From Russula earlei (taxonomy: Eukaryota; Basidiomycota; Agaricomycetes; Russulales; Russulaceae): a DNA stretch of 64,000 nucleotides. The notes beneath the pieces were generated by a model that worked only from the letters and a program-made list of their open reading frames with translations, was not told the DNA's origin and did no database searches. This document shows positions 19,067-30,745 of this stretch, piece by piece (positions within the stretch are counted from its first letter, which is position 1; each line of letters begins with the position of its first letter). The stretch lies in the NCBI GenBank assembly GCA_025769875.1, contig JAGFNK010000033.1, positions 124,001 through 188,000 on the forward strand, read 5' to 3'. The translations under genes and the position numbers were made by a program.

Positions 19067-19111
19067 AAAGTAAGAACCACCCTTGTAACGCTTCAATAAA
19101 GATCAAATAAA
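19058..19111 (+). terminator. Hairpin plus two AATAAA signals after ORF-a
   Basis: GGTTCTTA, an AAAAG loop and TAAGAACC form a perfect 8-bp stem overlapping the ORF-a stop. AATAAA follows at 19095-19100 and 19106-19111. Copy B keeps the TAAGAACC side and both AATAAA words near 34340-34376. A role in transcript processing is inference. Confidence 0.4.
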
Positions 19112-19135
19112 GATCCTTTTCTTGTTTTAACTAAA

Positions 19136-20646
19136 GTGCCACGAGAATACGCCTTAGAAGAAGTCGAAGAAGAAGACGCTATTACTCGACACATCTTAAA
19201 CTTAAATCATTATCGAACTTGGACCTCCGTCGCATTCCCTGTCACCACTTTAACCAACTTACACGACGTACCAGGAGTTGAACCACCTCACGAAGATTTC
19301 CCCCATCTTATTGTTAAAGAGTTCCTTGAAGTCTTGCCTTTTGGACAACTCTTAAGCCACGACGAACACGCACTATATCTTGAAACCCTTAGTCGACTCC
19401 TACCTCCAGCACGACAACAACTACTATATTGGCACCTTGCTCAAGCAAAGAACATCCAAGGACAGCCAGTCGACTACCAATCCTTACGCGCTAGTGAATT
19501 AAACCTTTGGACCAGAGTCATTCAACCACGCCACCACATCATTGTCCACTCTTTAAGGACAGGGTATCGCTTGTTTTATCTGGGTTGGACATACATCAGC
19601 TACTACCGTCTCACCGTCCAGTTCTACCACCTACGCCTCAACAGAATACAAAGGGAAAATCAATCTTACGTCCAACTTGCTGTTGTACCAGGAATACACA
19701 ACACCTTTGACTGGGAAACTAACTCTTGGCTATACGACGCAGACTACAATCAACCTTGGGCAATTACCAGCCCAGACGCCTCATATACTGGTCCCCCTGC
19801 GTACTATTCTGTCCCAGCTATCCTAGAAGCCTCAAGTCTTGCCCCTCGACCCCTCACACCGATTCAGACCACTGTCCCAACTAGCCAAGAACGTTGGTCT
19901 GCCAGCACAGAAGATACTGTGTCAAATCTGTGGACAGCAAGGTGCAACTGCAAAACAGAGTATTGCACGTGCAACTTTCGACCAGACACACCCCCTACTC
20001 CTGACGGAATTACCTTGTGGACGCCGGGCGATTACCATCTCCCCATCCGATAAATCTGGCTCCTCGACACAGGAGACGCACGTCATCCCAACGACCCCCT
20101 GAGAGAGAAACAGTTCCCAACGCAAGAGGATTTCTTGTTGAAAGACCATTACCTCCTACCCCTCCTGACGCCTACGTACCCTTGTTTACCAATCGTATCC
20201 CTACCCCTGTCATACCTATCCAACCCTTTGCATCACCCCTTGTTGAATCCCCTGATAGTGCCGATCTTAGGAATACTGATTTACACTGTTATCTACCAGA
20301 ACAATCCTTCTTAGCATTAAACCTACCTACACGTTCAAGGAGAGAGTTAATTGAATTCAAGAATTATTGTACCCAAGCTTGGCATCAACGACTGACACAC
20401 TTTATAGTTTACAAGCACCCCACCAAGGAAATAAGTGACTTTGCCATCTCTCCAGCAGAATTTGAAGGATATCTGTGGAAAACCCGAGTAGTTCTAACAC
20501 AAAGCAGCATTACTGAAGAATACTCCCGAATCCAATTAAGAAAACATCAAGGAAGACCCGATACCATTCGACTAAAGCCAGCCTACACCATTGCATATCC
20601 TTGGAACAACTGGCCATTGGACTATAACAGTCGTCTAGATCTATGA
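19136..20646 (+). CDS. Gypsy-1 accessory ORF-b/c with an internal UAA
   Basis: ORF-b runs to TAA at 20051-20053 and contains LNHYRTWTSVAFPVTTL, VKEFLEVLPFGQLL, LLYWHLAQAKN and a Cys motif CNCKTEYCTC near its end. No ATG lies at its 5' end (first codons at 19136 read GTG CCA), so splicing or another start is needed. After the TAA the same frame stays open (DPLREKQFPTQEDF) and, after a one-base slip near 20135, continues as ORF-c (RPLPPTPPDAYVPLFTN, FKNYCTQAWHQRL, FEGYLWKTRVV) to TGA at 20644-20646. Copy B has TAA at the same place (35317-35319) and the continuing frame without the slip. The ORF-c stop overlaps the gag ATG as ATGA. Function unknown; the CXCX4CXC motif suggests metal binding. 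Confidence 0.5.
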
Positions 20647-22152
20647 GCACTAGGAGGGACATCACTGACGAAGAAGAAAATCTAATCCCACTCCTATTTG
20701 AAAACCTCAGTTACGACACCCAAGATCACTGTTACCGAGGAAAATTTGCAGGCACACCTATTATCAACCACGGAAATCTTTCTGACACTTGGTTATACGA
20801 AGACGATAACGACGAAGTCACCACCGAACAACTTAAAGCGGCAGCCCCAGGAGCAGAAAACGTTCCAAGACTTCAACCCCTATAACTACACAGGCCTCTT
20901 CCTAGACAGACCAGTCAAGTGGAGCCGTTCTAGAAGACATTGGGTTTACTATAACAATCGAGAAGTCGATTTCTCAGCCAGAACACCTCAAGAAGTTACC
21001 GCTATCCTAGGAACTGCTCAGAGCACTCGAAGCACCACTCCAGGACCTTCTACTCGGCGTAATACCCAACAACCTACTCCTCATACAACTAGCAACGTAC
21101 CACAAGCAGTCCCTCGAACGCTCACTCCAACTAGAATCCAACTACAAGGTTCAGCCCACCTATTGTTACAGCTACAACAACTCAGAATCCCACCATGTCA
21201 AGCAATCCACGCCTTGTCGGAACAGCACCAGAACCCTTTGATGGAAAGGCTGATAACGCAGAAGCCTTTTGGGCAGCTTTGGCCAATTATTATTACATCA
21301 ATGGCGACTCCTTTACAGATGAAAGCAAGAAAGTTGCCGCTGCACTGACCCACTTTAAAGTAGGAACACCCGCTGGAGCGTGGGCTAGAGAACAAACCAC
21401 CAAGGCTATGGCTCGTACCGTAGCAGACTATGGGTCATGGGACGACTTCAAGAAAGCCTTTGCCGATCATTTTATTCCCTGCAGAAGCAGAATTGGCCTC
21501 CGCTAATACCATGCACACCTATTATCAAGGAAAACTACCGTTTAATGAATGGTATCAGAAATGGTCGCACCACGCATCACGAGCTACCACCGATGAAAGA
21601 ACAAAGATGTACGCATTTAGGAAGAACATCAACCCGGCCTTACATCAGAAAATACTGGGAATCACACCAACACCAACTACGCTTGCAGCCCTTGTCAAAG
21701 CAGCAAGAGAGTTCGACAACCTTTTCCACCTATACAACTCCACTGCTTTTCGAGGAGGACGCTCTGTGCGTGCCCGAGGATTGAACACTCAAGGATCAGA
21801 TAATCCATTGGAAATTAACTTGTACCAAGGAGAGCCCAATGAACGACCCTGGGAATCCAGAAGTGAAAGGAAACCCCTCACAGATGCAGAGAAAGAATTT
21901 CGACGCAAGAACAATCTCTGTTATTATTGTGGAAAGAAGAATCATATGGCAAATCAATGTAGAGCAAAGAAAGCAGCTCAAGGACGCCAACGACAAGGAT
22001 CTCGCCCCCAAACAGTCAGAGCCACAACCATCCAAGATGAAAACATCGAACCTGCGCAAGAAGAACCCTGTTCCTGTTGCTTCACTAACGACTTGGAGAG
22101 AAACACTGCAGACTCGATCCTCCGCCCAAGATCTGCTCCTATGGATTTTTAA
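20643..22152 (+). pseudogene. gag: Gypsy-1A gag, with three one-base frame breaks
   Basis: Starts MSTRRDITDEEENLIPLLFE at an ATGA overlap with ORF-c. A region with WSRSRRHWVYYNNREVDF is followed by a Thr/Pro/Gln linker and the Retrotrans_gag core (GTAPEPFDGKADNAEAFWAA, GAWAREQTTKAMA, FADHFIPAEAELASA, YQGKLPFNEWYQKW). A canonical CCHC zinc knuckle CYYCGKKNHMANQC is near 21920. Relative to copy B, copy A has single-base indels in short homopolymers near 20880, 21150 and 21478. The stop follows ATGGATTTTTAA, where pol continues in the -1 frame. Confidence 0.8.
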
Positions 22153-23411
22153 TTGGACCCCCTTCTGCACCGAGGAGGGACGCGGTCCAAATCAGTACGA
22201 TACAAAGAGAAATCAATTACCCCAAAGTTTTTACCAAGAATATTCGCTCCCCTTCCATTGCCTTGAAAGTTACCTTAGTAGGGAAGACAAGCGGCAAAGA
22301 AATCGGTGCAAGAGCCCTGCTCGACAGTGGAGCAGAAGGAATGATAATCCATGAACGATTTGCACAAAGACACCACCTGCACCTTCGAACTATGATCAAA
22401 CCCTTGCCAGCACAAAATGTAGACGGAACACAAAATGCCAATGGACTAATACGCTTTAGCACCATCCAAAGACTTCGCATTCAAGCGCACACAGGCGCCA
22501 CTCATGACGAACAAGCAGAATTCCTTGTCACTAACATTGGAGATCACGACATTATCTTAGGAACAGATTGGCTACGACACCACAACCCAGATATTGATTG
22601 GGCAAATGATACAATCACACTGAGGAACTGCCCCCGAACTTGCCTTACCACACACCCAAGCATAACCATTGCATCTGCATCTGGAACACGGAATTACCAA
22701 ATACAAGCGCTTACTTTCCCTGAAGAAGAAGAACCCGAGTTTACAGACATTGCTGCACTAATCTTCCCAGATACTGAAGGACCATTGAACCCATGTGTTG
22801 ACGAACAAATCCACGATGCGTTTAGCCCAATAACAATCAACATAAGAGCCAAATCAACCACAGCTACCAAGCTAGCCAATGCAGAAACACCCCCTAAGAC
22901 ATTAGACGAACTTATCCCTGCCCAATTCTTGAAATGGCGAAAGGTTTTCGATGAACAAGCTTCTCAACGCCTTCCTGCTCACCAACCATGGGACCATGCA
23001 ATCAATCTAAAACCAGGGATCGCCCGACGCGATTCTGGCATTTATCGACTTACTCCCAAGGAACTACAAGCCCTAAAAGAATACTTAGACGAACATTTGA
23101 AAAGAGGCACAATCCGACCATCAAAAGCAGCTATTGCCAGCCCATTCTTCTTTGTAGAAAAGAAAGGAGGAAATCTACGACCAGTGCAAGACTACAGAGC
23201 CCTGAATACAGCAACTGTCAAAGACGCGTATCCACTACCCTTGATTCCTGAATTAATTGACAAACTCCAAGGAGCCCAATACTTTACCAAGTTTGATGTA
23301 CGATGGGGATACAACAATATTCGCCTCAGAGAGGGCGATGAACACCTCACAGCATTCAAGACAACCATTAGGACTCTTCGAACCATTGATAATGACATTT
23401 TGCTCTGCACC
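22153..23411 (+). pseudogene. pol: Gypsy-1A pol, part 1 (protease and RT N-half)
   Basis: The open pol frame overlaps the gag stop in the -1 frame (YGFLIGPPSAPRR). The aspartic protease has ARALLDSGAEGMIIHERFA near 22320. The RT fingers and palm follow: LDEHLKRGTIRPSKA, PFFFVEKKGGNLRPVQDYRA and FTKFDVRWGYNNIRLREG. One extra base near 23364 breaks the frame, and the family-X LTR cuts it at about 23412. It resumes at 24376. Confidence 0.85.
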
Positions 23412-24375
23412 AGTCTGAACCATTCCTCCGGAGAGGGCCCTTGAAGGACCCTTCCTTATAGGAGGAAACCCAGCCTCTATGGTGTCCACCCTGTTCACAT
23501 GAGCAAAAGGGGTGAGTAGAGGTGTCCACAATATCGCGCGACGCATTGTTGCGCGAGCGATTCTCGGCACAATCGACATACAGCAAGCCCCACTTAAAGG
23601 CAACCCTTCTAGCAACTAAAGGACAGTATTAGAGCCTTCCTAAGGACCCTTTGGAACGACCCTAGGAACTCTACAATAGGTACTAACCTAGGTATCAAAG
23701 GCCCTACAACGTGTTATTAGACCAACTCTAATAACTATAGAACGAACTATAAGGCACACTAAGGACCTTAATAGAAGTAATTAGGGTCGACTCTAAGGAC
23801 CCTAATAGAACTATATAAGGGCCTTATAAGATACACTATTCCATAACCAAACTACAAGTCCTCAAATGACCGGCCCTAAACTAACTAACAAGAAATGAAT
23901 CAGGTGCTTGCACGTGTACTAAAGCAGTGAACACGTGGACAATGGAAGCTCTTACTCATCAAGAGAGCTTCTTACTCAGCAGCTTACTGAGCATGACTGA
24001 GCATGCTCAGTAAGCGTCCTCCGACCTCTTACTCATCACTCTATTGTGCTTGATAACAAGGTTATGACTTGTTCCCTATTTAGCAGTTCTCTTGTAGTAT
24101 ATAAGCGCTCAATAAAGTAGCGGACAGTCCTCAGACTGTCCATTTGTTTACGGCACTCTCCATTCCTGGGATACTCCTTTAAGGACCATCCCCTTGTGAC
24201 TATCCTGGCCTCTTCCCTGCGTGATTGTTCTACTCTCACAGTAACAATACCTCTCTGGTATTTGTTGCTCCTCTGGGTTCTACTCCTTGCCCACGCGATC
24301 TTGGACCATCTATCGACTCGTCTTAGAGCTTATCCCTCGCTCTTGAACTGGATAGTTCAACAGTGAGTCTTGACA
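23412..24375 (-). mobile_element. Solo LTR of family X inside gypsy-1A RT
   Basis: Reverse-oriented copy of the family-X LTR: the right end reads CAGTGAGTCTTGACA, the left end is degenerate around 23400-23415 (CAGTCTGAACCATTC). It splits the RT between the MTF and NAPATFQRFM segments. No clean 5-bp duplication can be read because the left edge is altered. Confidence 0.8.
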
Positions 24376-26835
24376 ACGCCCCAGCCACTTTCCAACGCTT
24401 TATGAACACCATCCTAGCGAAATACATTGCCACTGAATGAGTGGTTGTTTATCTAGATGATATACTAATCATGGCGCAAACCTTGAATGAACTAGACGAC
24501 TGGACACATAAGGTCCTAAAAACACTCCAAGACCACGACTTATACTTGAAACCAGAGAAATGTGCTTTCCGACAAACCTCTATTAGTTACCTAGGCATCA
24601 ATATCTCCCAAGGACGAATATCCATGGACCAAGACAAGTTAATAGGCATTACAAAGTGGCCTACTCCGACCAATGTTACGGAAGTACAAGCATTTCTAGG
24701 ATTCTGCAACTTCTATCGACGATTTATCCACCAATACTCTCGAATAGCACGGCCCTTGTTTAACTTAACAAAGAAAGAAAACCCCTTCAAATGGGAAGAC
24801 GATGAAGAACAAGCATTTCAGAAACTAATCCAAGCATTCACAACGGCCCCAATCCTCATGTTACCTAACCACACAAAACCCTTTCGACTCATCTGCGATG
24901 CAAGTGACTTTGCAGTCGGTGCAATCTTGGAACAACCCGATGAATTTAACAGATATCACCCAGTAGCCTATTTCTCGAAATCCTTGGACCCCGCACAACG
25001 AAATTACATGATCTACGATAAAGAACTCCTTGCTATTGTTTTATCCCTCTGGCACTTCCGACACTACCTTGAAGGCGCTACACACCCCATTGATCTATGG
25101 ACAGACCACAATAACTTGACATACTTCATGACAAAACAGAAACTCACGAGACGACAAGCCCGATGGGCACTCCTCCTCAGCAATTTCGACTTCACCATCA
25201 CCCATCACCCAGGAACTATGAACAAAGCAGACGGTCTGTCCAGGCGGCCAGACTTTAAAGAGGGGATACAAAACGAAAATGATGGAAAGGTGCTCCTAGA
25301 TGACAAATTTTTTAAAATTAGAGCAACACGCACCTCTGCTACAGAACCAATCGGTGACCAGGAACTTCGACAACAACTACGATCTAGCAAAGACTACGAC
25401 CCAGAAGTATCTAACGCGTTAGCAATCATTATAAAGAATGGACCAAGGCGACTATCCAAAGGCTTACAGGACTGGAACCTTGAAGATGGACTAATACTAT
25501 TCAAAGGAAAAGTCTATATCCCAAACAACGACACCCTAAGAAAGAAAATTCTAAAACTACACCACGACTCCCTTGCCACTGGGCATCCTGGCCAATGGAA
25601 GACTTATGAACTAATCAGCCGAAACTATTGGTGGCCAGGAATGCTAACCTATGTCAAAAGTTATGTAGATGGTTGCGCAATTTGCCAAAGTACAAAGAAC
25701 CGTCCAAAGACAGAAACACCCCTTGTACCGATTACACCAGCTGGAGAAGTATGGAAAAGCATTACTATGGACTTTATCACGGACCTACCGATTTCACAAG
25801 GCTTCGACAGCCTCCTAGTCGTGGTAGATCGATTCAGTAAAGCAATAATCATTACCCCTTGCCACAAGACAATCACAGCAGATGAAACAGCGACACTAAT
25901 CATGAACAATGTCTGGAGAAGAATAGGGCTCCCAACACAAATAATATCGGACAGAGGCCCTCAATTCGCAGCAAAAGTCACTCAAGAACTATGGAAAAAG
26001 TTAAATGTCAAAGTATCATTAAGCACAGCATATCACCCACAGACAGACGGAGAAACAGAACGAGTTAACCAAGAACTAGAACAATACCTACGAATATTTT
26101 GCAACCATCAAGCAGACAATTGGGCAGAACTAGTTCCCTTTATGGAGTTCGCACATAATGCCAGACAACACAGTGCTACGAACAAACCCCCGTTTGAAGT
26201 CTGGTATGGCTTTAACCCAACATTTGCTCCGCCCCTTGCCTTTACATCAAAGTTCCCTTCAATCCAAGAAAGACTATCAAGACTAAACCAACTCAGAGAA
26301 GAAGTAGCTGCCTCCCTGAACCGAGCAACAGAAATCATGAAGCAATCAGGACCTCAATCCTCCACATTTCGTTTTAAAGAAGGGGATCAAGTATGGCTGG
26401 AAGCCACGAATCTACGAACGACTCACCCAAAAGCAAAACTAGCCCCTCGACGCTATGGGCCATTCAAAGTCACCACTGCCTATCCAGTAAACGTTCGCCT
26501 CGAACTACCAAAGTCTTGGAAGATACACCCAGGTTTTTCACCACTCCCTGATTAAACCTTACAAAGAAACCATTGCCCATGGTCCTAACTTTTCAAACCC
26601 ACCACCAATATTAGTCGAAGGTGAAGAACAATATGAAGTAGAGCAGATCCTAAACTCTCGGCTCTCCCCAAACCGCAAAGGAATCCAATACCTAGTTAAA
26701 TGGAAAGGGTATACGGTCGCAGAAAATACTTGGGAACCAGCATCTAACCTATCAAAAGCGCAATCACTTGTTAAAGACTTCCATCGGAAATATCCGAAGG
26801 CGCTTAGAACAATTCCCACCAGGAGTAACCCCTAA
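24376..26835 (+). pseudogene. pol: Gypsy-1A pol, part 2 (RT, RNase H, integrase, chromodomain)
   Basis: Resumes at NAPATFQRFM (RT). A TGA near 24437 precedes the catalytic VYLDDILIMAQ. RNase H follows with LICDASDFAVGAILEQ and WTDHNNLTYF. The integrase HHCC finger includes HHDSLATGHPGQWKTYELIS and CAICQS; the catalytic core has MDFITDLPIS, ISDRGPQFAAKV and HPQTDGETERVNQE. A one-base insertion near 26535 separates the chromodomain (EEQYEVEQILNSRLSP, YLVKWKGYTVAENTWEP) ending at 26835. The CHROMO domain after integrase marks a chromovirus, which targets modified histones in heterochromatin (family knowledge). Confidence 0.9.
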
Positions 26836-27086
26836 ACCAACAACTCTCATCATGACCTCTGTCGATGATTACCTTTATCCTTGTTACCAACAAACTTTTC
26901 AGAGAACTCCTGCGAATCACATGCACTCAATCGACCACAGCTATCCCCAAAGCAATCCATAGGAACAAGGGAGAACTCCCTCACGAACGAACAGACTTCG
27001 ACTCTTTCATATGCAAACTACTCCACCTTCCAAAGAAACAAATTCCTACTGTTGCAGGAGCAACAAGTCTATAAAGAGGGGATGAA

Positions 27087-27915
27087 TGTTACGAACCAAG
27101 GCCAAGTCCTGGCCAAGGATTGTCCTATTTTACTCAAGAAAGACCTCTCTCACTTTGCATTGCCGACTCCCTTCCATTTTCTGGGCTATCCCTCCTGTGG
27201 TACAAGATATTGCTATTGCAAAGGCACTCTAACACGACCAGGCACCGGTTTCCTAATCGGGTAATCATCGCGTGGCAGCCACATGGCCACCCAGCCACCA
27301 TGGACCCGAAACAGCAGCACAAACTCTTAGAAACTGTTGCATAAATCATCTGACGTCATCAAGGCTCCAATGACATCATGGCTGACTGAGCGACTCCACA
27401 GTGACCTCATAGGCTCACTAAGCGCCCCACAGTGACATCATAATGATGTCATCGCTCCACAATGATCAGTAATGCGCTCAGTAAGCCTGAAACTTGACAC
27501 AAGCAAGTTTATGCCTCTGTAGTCCTATTGGATGGTACCAAAGAGTCTAGAATAGTCCCAGTGCTTTGTAATCGACCCTGTACACTGTATATAAGCCCCA
27601 ATGAAGCATGGCAGTCGTCAGACTGTCCATTTGTGATACTCTCATCTTCCTGGGTACTCCCCTGCGACCGCTCAGTCTAAAGATTCCCCTCGCTTCCAAG
27701 GTACTCTTCAACGACCGCCTTGTTTAAAGTCCCCTCGCTACACTGGCCTCCAGCCTTCGCCTTTGTCTCTTGCAACACCTACCAGTCCCCATCTGGTACC
27801 TCCTCGTCGTTTGGCTCGTCCTCTTGTTCAACGCCGCCTTCGCCGCGTATCATCTGTTCCGACCTTTGCCCACCTGCTCCTGAGTCCACACGGATCAGCA
27901 GTACGTGTCTTGACA
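27087..27915 (+). repeat. Gypsy-1A 3' LTR
   Basis: 829 bp, same ends and internal landmarks as the 5' LTR, directly after the polypurine-like tract. Confidence 0.92.
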
Positions 27916-28489
27916 CAAGTCACCCCCTCAGACGCTCACGCCTTTCCATAACGCCATCGCCTATGCCCTTGCCTCTCACCACCCCATTGCCTCAAACGAC
28001 CATGCCTCAGCCTCTGCCATGACAGCAGCACCAGGATCAACAACAACAACCACAGCAGCAGCACCAATATCAGAAACATGGCCAATGCCTGGCAACACCA
28101 CGTCGCGATGACACATTTGACACACGACACAAGCACACTCCTCCCTCCTGCTTCCCTGCACTGTGCCTGCATTCCAATGCATGGCAACACCTCAGAACGT
28201 GCACACCCCCCTTTGCGACAATGTGACCACGCGGGCACGAGGCCGAAGACTCACTGAAGAAGCTACACGCACATGTACCCGTGCCGATGCCTATTGCTGC
28301 CTCGACGCACGCCTCGCATCATCATTTCAATTTTGTCTCTTTCACTCTTCCCTCAGTCCTTGTCCAGCCCCATGAACTTAAGTGTGCCCTTCTCGCGTGG
28401 TACAGTTGTAATAGTCATATCATATCATGGATGGATTCAGCTGTAGGGATAATGTAATATTATCATGCTTGGGGTTGGCACCCCAAAAC
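27916..28489. other. Gene-free stretch right of gypsy-1A
   Basis: Contains a CAACAACAACAACCACAGCAGCAGC low-complexity patch near 28040-28065 and short Pro-rich ORFs without motifs. No gene supported. Confidence 0.3.
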
Positions 28490-29100
28490 GTGAACATCCA
28501 ACGAGTGAAACATCTAGCTACAGTGCATGAGGTTCCACTGTCCAAGTTTCAAGACAATCCATTGAGAAATGGTTGAGACATGGCAGTACGAAATTTCGCA
28601 CGCAGCTCGGCACCCAAAAATTGAAACTTCAAAAACTGAATATTAGGCTCCCATATTTTCGCTGCACCTAGATACAGTATATAAGGTCCCACTGTCCACG
28701 TTTCAAGGCAATCTATTGAGAAATGGTTGAGATATGGCAGATCAAAATTTCGAACTCAGATCACACCCAAAAACCGAAACTTCAAAAACTAAGAATCAGA
28801 CCCCAACTCTTGGGCTGCACCTAGATACAGTACATGGGATCCCACTGTCGAAGTTTCAAGTCAATCAGTTCAGAAACAGTTGAGATATGGCAGTTCAAAG
28901 TTTTGCACTCATGTCACCACCCGAAAATCGACATTTCAAGAACTAAATATTAGGCTCCCATATTTCAGCTGCACCTAGATAAAACATATAAGGTTCTACT
29001 GTCAAAGTTTCAAGGCAATCTGTTGAGAAACTGTTGAGATATAGCAGTTTTATTTTCGCACTCGAAATGACATCCAAAAATGGCAAGTGCAAGGTCACGT
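28490..29100 (+). repeat. Tandem repeat, about 152-bp unit, four copies
   Basis: The words GGTTCCACTGTCCAAGTTTC, GGTCCCACTGTCCACGTTTC, GGATCCCACTGTCGAAGTTT and GGTTCTACTGTCAAAGTTTC recur near 28530, 28685, 28836 and 28989. Each is followed by TTGAGAAATGGTTGAGATAT-like and CCCAAAAA..GAAACTTC-like segments and a CTGCACCTAGATA.A word. Units are diverged. No coding capacity. This could be a satellite or the interior of an unrecognised element. Confidence 0.8.
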
Positions 29101-30745
29101 GAAAACGACAGTAAGTAAGCTGCATGGTTGGTGGGTTGGTGACAGTATGTAGTGGTAGTTACTCTACCACTTGTCACTCATGCTTCTCCACCTAACCAAA
29201 GTCCCCTTATCATCAATCATCATCAATCATCTATACTTAAAATGAAGGGGGTGGGAGGGTTGATGGATCATGTGGTCCCTGGTCAGCCCCAGATGGCAAC
29301 CTGATGACAAAGTTCAGTTACTAAGTGGTGAAAAAAATCTTTTCACCACCCTGTTGCACTGTGAATCACGCTGTCCTCTCCCATCCTCCACCTCCACCCT
29401 CTCCTCCACCACTGCCATCTCTACCACCCCACCCTCTCTGGATGTTCACAACTGGTCAATGCCATGTATGGTTACTAAGCAGAGAAAAAATGTTTTCTGA
29501 GCATGCAAACATGCTGTATCATGCTCCTGCACTAACCCTCCCTCTCATCTCCTCTACTCTACTCTACTCTCCCCCATCCTTCTGAATGCCACTCAAGATG
29601 CAACTGCCCTTACATTCAACATATTCACAACTGGTTGATGGGTCTCTCATGCATTGGGTACATGTTTGTTTATCCCCCATTTTTCTCTCTCTCCCACTGC
29701 CCTTACATTCAACACATTCACAACCAGTTGATGGGTCTCTCATGCATTGGGTGCATGCTTGTTTATCTCCCTTTTTCTTCCATTTTTCTCTCTCTCCCAC
29801 CCACTGGCACCCATTCCCCTGCAGTGGTGACCATGATGACTCAGCCATGGATATGATGACCTCACAATGGCCACAACCACATGCATTTTTTTGTTTTCAT
29901 TTCTATATGGTTTTTGATTTTTTCTTTTCCTCTCCAGCTCCTATACATGCCAGTTCCTGAGCACATGGCGTTCGTCTCCCCTTGCTCTCCTCCACCCACC
30001 ACCCCTGATGATGCAGGTGCTATTGCAAGTGTTCATGACAAGTCACATGCCTGCCTCATTTCAAACAGATTTTCATGTGCATTTTGTTTAGGTTTTTGTT
30101 GTTGCATTCTCTAACTTTTTTTCTTTCATTTTCCTCTCTCCAGTCACCTATACACAAGCATGCCACATCCTTGGGCTATTTGTGTGCATGCACTTTTCAC
30201 TTTTATTTTTGTGCTTTCAATCTTTTATTCTCCTCTGGTCATCTATGCACAAGCAAGCCACATCCCTTTCTAATGTGTTCTTGCAGTGATGGTGTGCTGC
30301 GTTGTGCTCTGCCACCTCTCTCGCTCTTCCTCCATGCTCTGCCATTGTTACAACCTCTCCCACCTGATGTGAAGACACAATTGGCACCCCACCCCCTGTG
30401 AGCATTGTTTTCATTTTCCTTTCCTCCCTTGCTTTCATCTGTCTACCTAGCATGCACCACCACAGTTTCCTGACCCCTGTGAGCCTCCTTATTTCCTTTC
30501 TTCACTTTTCTGTCATCTCTGACTCTAGATGTCAATCACCTTTTGCATGATGCCACACGCCCTGTGTGAGCATCCTTTTCCTTTCCCCCTTTCTTGCCTT
30601 TAGCCAGTGCTCGTGACCACCATTCCTTTTTTCAATCACTGTCTCTCACATGTTCTCACAGCAACAGTTGCACATCACATCACCCTCTGCTCTGTAAATG
30701 GTGGGCATGTGTTTTTCTTTCTCTTTCTTTCATTTTCAGTGGTGT
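29101..30745. repeat. CpG-poor, pyrimidine-rich degenerate repeats
   Basis: A ~98-bp tandem duplication is visible at about 29598-29790 (CATTCAACA.ATTCACAAC then GGTCTCTCATGCATTGGGT, twice). Further right, degenerate units recur: GCACAAGCAAGCCACATCC-like near 30150 and 30250, and CCCTGTGAGCATCCTTTTCC-like near 30400, 30475 and 30562. CG dinucleotides are almost absent. Several ORFs open here from T/C-rich composition; none has a motif. Confidence 0.6.

Larger units (their letters stand above)
17299..27915 (+). mobile_element. Gypsy-1 copy A: large Ty3/gypsy chromovirus
   Basis: LTRs of 828-829 bp (17299-18126 and 27087-27915) enclose two ORF blocks of unknown function, then gag, then pol in gypsy order PR-RT-RH-IN with a chromodomain. 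A purine-rich AAAGAGGGGATGAA precedes the 3' LTR. The LTRs differ by a few percent by eye. I could not find a target duplication: flanks are CCATG and CAAGT. A family-X solo LTR interrupts the reverse transcriptase. Copy B (31560-51454) is the same family but far more decayed. Confidence 0.9.

Noticed and set aside
20054..20075. DTGD after the conserved TAA as a retroviral-type protease
   Set aside because: Only three residues match, copy B reads DTEG, and a clear protease (DSGAE) exists downstream in pol.
28490..29100. CRISPR-like array
   Set aside because: Unit is ~152 bp and diverged throughout, with no constant repeat and unique spacers, and the genome is eukaryotic.
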